From NCBI RefSeq assembly GCF_021432765.1, contig NZ_CP058908.1:1938001-2002000 (forward strand): a DNA stretch of 64,000 bases. Direction: 5' to 3'. The notes under the pieces are model-generated. The model worked only from the letters and a program-made list of their open reading frames with translations. It did not search any database and was not told the origin of the DNA. A program made the translations under genes and the position numbers. This DNA is from Pseudomonas phenolilytica (GTDB taxonomy: Bacteria; Pseudomonadota; Gammaproteobacteria; Pseudomonadales; Pseudomonadaceae). Positions 60,367 through 64,000 of the stretch are shown one piece after another (the first letter of the stretch is position 1; every line of letters begins with the position of its first letter).

Positions 60367-61710
60367 ATGATTCACGGCAAGACACTCGAAGCCTGGTGCA
60401 CCAGCCATCCGCTGCTCAGCGAGCTGCTGGCCCTGCGCGAAACCACGTGGTTCAACCCGGCCATCGCACCGACCGCGACGGCACTGGCCGATGTCGGTCT
60501 GACGGCGAATGACGTCGCCGAGGCCAGTGCCCGCCTGCAGCGCTTCGCGCCCTATCTGGCCAAGGTCTTCCCGGAAACCGCGGCGGCCGGCGGCATCATC
60601 GAATCGCCGCTGGTGCCGCTGCCGACGCTGGGGCGTCAGCTGCTGGACGAGATCGGCGTGGCCGCGGGCGGCGCGCTGTGGCTGAAGGCGGACAACCAGC
60701 TGCCCATCTCCGGCTCGATCAAGGCGCGCGGCGGTATCCATGAAGTGCTCAAGCACGCCGAAGATCTCGCGCTGCAGGCAGGCCTGATCCGTCCCGGCGA
60801 TGATTACGCCGCGCTGGCCAGCGACGCCGCCCGGGCGTTCCTCGGCCGCTACCGTATCGCTGTCGGGTCCACCGGCAATCTCGGCCTGTCGATCGGCATC
60901 GTCAGTGCCCGGCTGGGCTTTCAGGCGACCGTGCACATGTCGGCGGACGCCCGCCAATGGAAGAAGGACCGGCTCAGGGCCAGCGGCGTGACGGTGGTCG
61001 AATACGCCTCGGACTACAGCGTCGCGGTGGCCCAGGGGCGCGAACAGGCGGCGAGCGATCCGAACTGCTATTTCGTCGACGACGAGAACTCGCCGCAGCT
61101 GTTTCTCGGTTACGCGGTTGCCGCCGAACGCCTGGCGCGGCAGTTCGAGCAGGCCGGCATTCAGGTCGATGCCGAACACCCACTGTTCGTCTATCTGCCC
61201 TGCGGCGTCGGCGGCGGTCCCGGTGGGGTTGCCTTCGGCCTCAAGCTGGCCTTCGGCGATGCGGTGCATTGCCTGTTCGCCGAGCCGACCCACTCGCCGT
61301 GCATGCTACTGGGCGTCTACAGCGGGCTGCACGATGCGGTCTGCGTGCAGGATTTCGGCATCGACAACGTCACCGCCGCGGATGGGCTGGCGGTCGGGCG
61401 ACCGTCCGGTTTCGTCGGCAGGGCGATGCAACGGTTGATCGACGGCTACTACACGGTGACGGATGAGACGCTCTCGCGCCTGTTGGCCAGCGCCTGGGAG
61501 CTGGAACAGGTGCGCCTGGAGCCTTCGGCGCTGGCGGGGATGCCGGGCCTGCAGCGCGTGCTGCGCGCGCCCGACTATTTGCAGCGGATCGGCGTCGATC
61601 CGGCGCGGTTGGCGCGGGCGACGCATCTGGTCTGGGGAACCGGTGGCAGCATGGTGCCGGACGCGGAGTTCGCCGCCTATCTGGCCCAGGGGCGCGCGCT
61701 GCAACGGTAG
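60367..61710 (+). CDS. dsdA: D-serine ammonia-lyase
   Basis: DsdA is a PLP enzyme that converts D-serine to pyruvate and ammonia, removing a toxic amino acid. The 447-residue protein has the PLP lysine in [15 protein letters not shown] (K119), the glycine loop [16 protein letters not shown], and [18 protein letters not shown]. Length is normal. No dsdC regulator or dsdX transporter is next to it. A GACAGGAGCCCTCC leader lies before the start. Confidence 0.95.
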   Translation: MIHGKTLEAWCTSHPLLSELLALRETTWFNPAIAPTATALADVGLTANDVAEASARLQRFAPYLAKVFPETAAAGGIIESPLVPLPTLGRQLLDEIGVAAGGALWLKADNQLPISGSIKARGGIHEVLKHAEDLALQAGLIRPGDDYAALASDAARAFLGRYRIAVGSTGNLGLSIGIVSARLGFQATVHMSADARQWKKDRLRASGVTVVEYASDYSVAVAQGREQAASDPNCYFVDDENSPQLFLGYAVAAERLARQFEQAGIQVDAEHPLFVYLPCGVGGGPGGVAFGLKLAFGDAVHCLFAEPTHSPCMLLGVYSGLHDAVCVQDFGIDNVTAADGLAVGRPSGFVGRAMQRLIDGYYTVTDETLSRLLASAWELEQVRLEPSALAGMPGLQRVLRAPDYLQRIGVDPARLARATHLVWGTGGSMVPDAEFAAYLAQGRALQR

Positions 61711-61854
61711 GCATGAACCGGTGCGTCCCACGCCGCGCGGTTCTGCTGTCTTGGTTGCAGTCCTGCGACGTTGGCCGGTGTTAATCTAGCGCTGCGTTCG
61801 GGGCGCGCCGGCACGCTGCGCGCCCTGGTCACTGACGAAACGAAGGAAGTCCAT

Positions 61855-62508
61855 ATGAAAAAGCTGAACTTGACTGCCGCTGCGGTGGCCGTTGCCCTGC
61901 TGGTCGGTTGCACCACCAACCCTTACACCGGTGAACGCGAAGCCGGCAAGGCGGGTATCTATGGCGGCATCGGGGCGGTCAGCGGCGCGGTGATCGGTGC
62001 GGCGACTTCCAGCAAGAAGGACCGTGCCAAGGGCGCGCTGATCGGTGCGGCAGTCGGTGGCGCGGCCGGTGGTGGCTATGGCTATTACGTCGACACCCAG
62101 GAAGCCAAGCTGCGCCAGACGCTGCAGGGCACCGGCGTGCAGGTGCAGCGTGAGGGCGACAACCTGACCCTGATCATGCCGGGCAACATCACCTTCGCCA
62201 GCAGCTCGGCGGACATCGCCAGCAACTTCTATCCGACGCTGAATTCGCTGGTACAGGTGTTCAAGGAGTTCGACAAGAACGGTGTGGATATCGTCGGCCA
62301 CACCGACAGCACCGGCTCGCTACAGCTGAATCAGGACCTGTCCAACCGTCGCGCGCAGAGCGTGGCGTCCTACCTGATCAGCAACGGCGTGCCGTCCTCG
62401 CGCATCTCCGCCTCGGGTGTCGGCCCGAGCCAGCCGGTCGCCAGCAACGACACGGCCGCCGGCCGCGCGCAGAACCGCCGCGTCGAGATCAATCTGCGTC
62501 CGCTGTAA
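61855..62508 (+). CDS. OmpA-family lipoprotein with glycine-zipper domain (YiaD-like)
   Basis: This 217-residue lipoprotein has lipobox LVGC (Cys19), a glycine-zipper membrane motif (GIYGGIGAVSGAVIGAATSS then GALIGAAVGGAAGGGYGYY, about 35-80) and a C-terminal OmpA peptidoglycan-binding domain (about 105-215; TFASSSADIASNFYPTLNSL, VDIVGHTDSTGS, LSNRRAQSVASYL, NRRVEINL). The start at 61855 lies nine bases after GAAGGAAG; a longer frame to 61771 is not needed. Confidence 0.92.
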   Translation: MKKLNLTAAAVAVALLVGCTTNPYTGEREAGKAGIYGGIGAVSGAVIGAATSSKKDRAKGALIGAAVGGAAGGGYGYYVDTQEAKLRQTLQGTGVQVQREGDNLTLIMPGNITFASSSADIASNFYPTLNSLVQVFKEFDKNGVDIVGHTDSTGSLQLNQDLSNRRAQSVASYLISNGVPSSRISASGVGPSQPVASNDTAAGRAQNRRVEINLRPL

Positions 62509-62522
62509 CGCCCGCAACATCC

Positions 62523-62545
62523 GGCGGAGCCGCAACGGCTCCGCC
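62523..62545 (+). terminator. Hairpin after the OmpA-family gene
   Basis: GGCGGAGCC and GGCTCCGCC form a nine-base stem with a five-base loop, 15 bases after the stop. No T-run follows. Confidence 0.5.
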
Positions 62546-62660
62546 ACTGCCGGAAAGCCGGCGTCATGGAATTCTCCCGCCGTTCGTCGCACGGAACCTC
62601 TGTCCGCTTCGTGACTCTCAAGCACTTGAAGCACGCCAGTAATGGCGCAGAGGAGGTCGA

Positions 62661-64000
62661 ATGGATGATCGTCCCGCTCTCCATTCCCGCAAGCCTTGGC
62701 TGCCATTGTTCGTCACGCTGGCGTTGATGGCGGGGCTTGGTGGATGGATCGGCTGGCAATGGCATGCTCAGGAAACGCGCAACCGCATCGAGCAGGAACA
62801 GCGCTTCACCTTTGCCGTCGATGACATCGAGCACACGCTGCGCGAGCGCATGCGTGCCTATGAAATGGTCCTGCGCGGCGTGGCCGGTCTGGTCGCGGGT
62901 AGCGACAGCGTTTCCCTGGACGATTGGATGCGCGCGGCCGATCAGCTGCAGCTGCAGGATTTCTACCCGGGCATCCAAGCGGTGGCGCTGGCGCGCTATG
63001 CCACCAGCCAGACGGTCGAAGCGCAACTGCAGGCGATCCGCAAATCCGGGCGCGAGCGCTTTCGCATGTATCCACCCGGCGTGCGCGACGAATACTTGAT
63101 CGTCGACTACATCCATCCCGTCGACTGGCGCAACCGTCGGGTGTTGGGGTTCGATCTGTTCAGCGAGACGTTCCGGCGCGAGGCCGCTGCGGCGGCGCGA
63201 GATAGCGGCAATCCGGTCCTGACCGGGCCGTTGCGGCTCAAGCAGGAAACCGAGCAGAACGTGCAGACCGGCGTGCTGCTCTACCTGCCGCTGTACCGTA
63301 CCAACGCGCCGACCACTACCGAGGAGGAGCGACGCAGCGCCTTTGTCGGTACCTTGCATGGCGCCTTCCGGTTGACCGACCTGATGGAAGGCATCCTCGG
63401 TTCGCGCAGCAGCGCGCTGCAACTGCAGCTACGGGACGCCGCTGCACCCGACGTGCCGTTGCTCGCCGGGCGTCGGCCGGCCAATGAGGAGGCCGGCTTC
63501 CAGCGCACGCGCAACATCTACATGTATGGCCGCAGCTGGCAGCTGAAGGTGGCGAGCACGCCCGAGTACGAAGCGGTGCTGCGCCACAGCAATCGCACGT
63601 TCGATCTGGTGTCGCCGCTGCTCGCGGCTGCGCTGTTCTCGCTGCTGATCGGCGGCTATCTCTATCTGCGCGAGCGCGCGTTGCGGGCCAGCCAGCGGTT
63701 GAGCGTGCAGGCGCAGGAACGCGAGGCGCGCTTTCGCCAGCTCATCGAGCAACTGCCGGTGGCCACCCTGCTGTGCAATGCCGCCGGACGTATCGAGCTG
63801 GCCAACCAGAGCGCCGCCAGCCTGCTCGGCTCTAACGCCGGGCTGCTGGCCGGCGAGCGGGTCAGCCGCTACCTGCCGTTCCTGCTGGGCGGCGATTCGC
63901 TGGCCCAACGCAGCGGGCTCCATCAGCAGGAAACCCAGGCGCTGCGCGAGGACGCCAACCCGGTGCCGGTTGCGCTCAGCCTGACCAGTTTCAACCATGA
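62661..64000 (+). CDS. CHASE-domain and PAS-domain membrane sensor, 3' end outside window
   Basis: An open frame of 446 codons runs from the ATG at 62661, preceded by AGGAGGT, to the edge of the window. It has a first membrane helix (about 15-32), a periplasmic CHASE domain (about 45-265; the LRERMRAYEMVLRGVAGL and DFYPGIQAVALARY motifs), a second helix (about 315-335) and the start of a cytoplasmic PAS domain (from about 357; RFRQLIEQLPVATLLCNAAGRIELANQSA). The output domain is not in view: histidine kinase, GGDEF or EAL are all possible. CHASE domains sense small external ligands. Confidence 0.9.
   Translation, partial: MDDRPALHSRKPWLPLFVTLALMAGLGGWIGWQWHAQETRNRIEQEQRFTFAVDDIEHTLRERMRAYEMVLRGVAGLVAGSDSVSLDDWMRAADQLQLQDFYPGIQAVALARYATSQTVEAQLQAIRKSGRERFRMYPPGVRDEYLIVDYIHPVDWRNRRVLGFDLFSETFRREAAAAARDSGNPVLTGPLRLKQETEQNVQTGVLLYLPLYRTNAPTTTEEERRSAFVGTLHGAFRLTDLMEGILGSRSSALQLQLRDAAAPDVPLLAGRRPANEEAGFQRTRNIYMYGRSWQLKVASTPEYEAVLRHSNRTFDLVSPLLAAALFSLLIGGYLYLRERALRASQRLSVQAQEREARFRQLIEQLPVATLLCNAAGRIELANQSAASLLGSNAGLLAGERVSRYLPFLLGGDSLAQRSGLHQQETQALREDANPVPVALSLTSFNH

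Overview
The window is bacterial chromosome from a gammaproteobacterium of the Pseudomonas family, most likely the Stutzerimonas (Pseudomonas stutzeri) group. I infer this from the high GC, the protein sequences, and gene blocks I know from pseudomonads: pilB-pilC-pilD-coaE-yacG; rplM-rpsI-petABC-sspAB-dolP-gmhA-yraN-lpoA-rsmI-rnpB; the full mraZ-to-lpxC division and cell-wall cluster; and a PA4642-family gene beside mqo. No insertion sequence, prophage, CRISPR array or tRNA was seen.

Layout. 1-400: tail of an APS kinase (cysC or the cysNC fusion) and a terminator. 485-4087: a minus-strand cluster that starts at a sigma-54 promoter where pseudomonads normally carry the major pilin gene pilA. 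It holds a 60-residue pilin that is only the N-terminal helix, a separate Sec-secreted protein with six cysteines, a second helix-only pilin of 59 residues (too short for most gene callers), then an ABC permease, a helical-repeat protein and an ABC ATPase. 4401-9099: pilB, pilC, pilD, coaE, yacG. 9137-11028: a CbiM-like membrane protein, rplM, rpsI. 11280-14990: cytochrome bc1 (petABC), sspA, sspB. 15136-19989: envelope and RNA genes ending in RNase P RNA. 20182-38016: the dcw cluster, almost every gene overlapping or touching the next, behind a sigma-70 promoter with four MraZ-type repeats at its start, ending in lpxC and a strong terminator.

38067-42250 is a run of minus-strand accessory genes: small proteins, a sorbosone-dehydrogenase-like lipoprotein, MgtC, a DUF5924-like membrane protein and a SnoaL-like secreted protein. 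42251-43212 is a 960-base non-coding gap with four copies of one 35-bp element, each built from inverted DnaA boxes with a conserved centre. 43213-52841 carries an SDR, a SulP transporter, a PA4642-family protein, mqo, small proteins, a DUF1329 protein, an acyltransferase and two small soluble proteins. 52853-57816 has an SRAP-domain protein with an altered active site, an M48 lipoprotein protease, a SnoaL-like protein, a manganese exporter behind a yybP-ykoY riboswitch, rsmC and a hydroxyacid dehydrogenase. 57888-64000 has a LysE-type exporter, an acyl-CoA ligase, dsdA, an OmpA-type lipoprotein and the start of a CHASE-PAS sensor that runs off the end.

The two observations I rate highest are the split-pilin cluster (3102-4087, with the ABC genes behind it) and the four-copy DnaA-box array (42375-43039). 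Everything here was read by eye; no database search was run.
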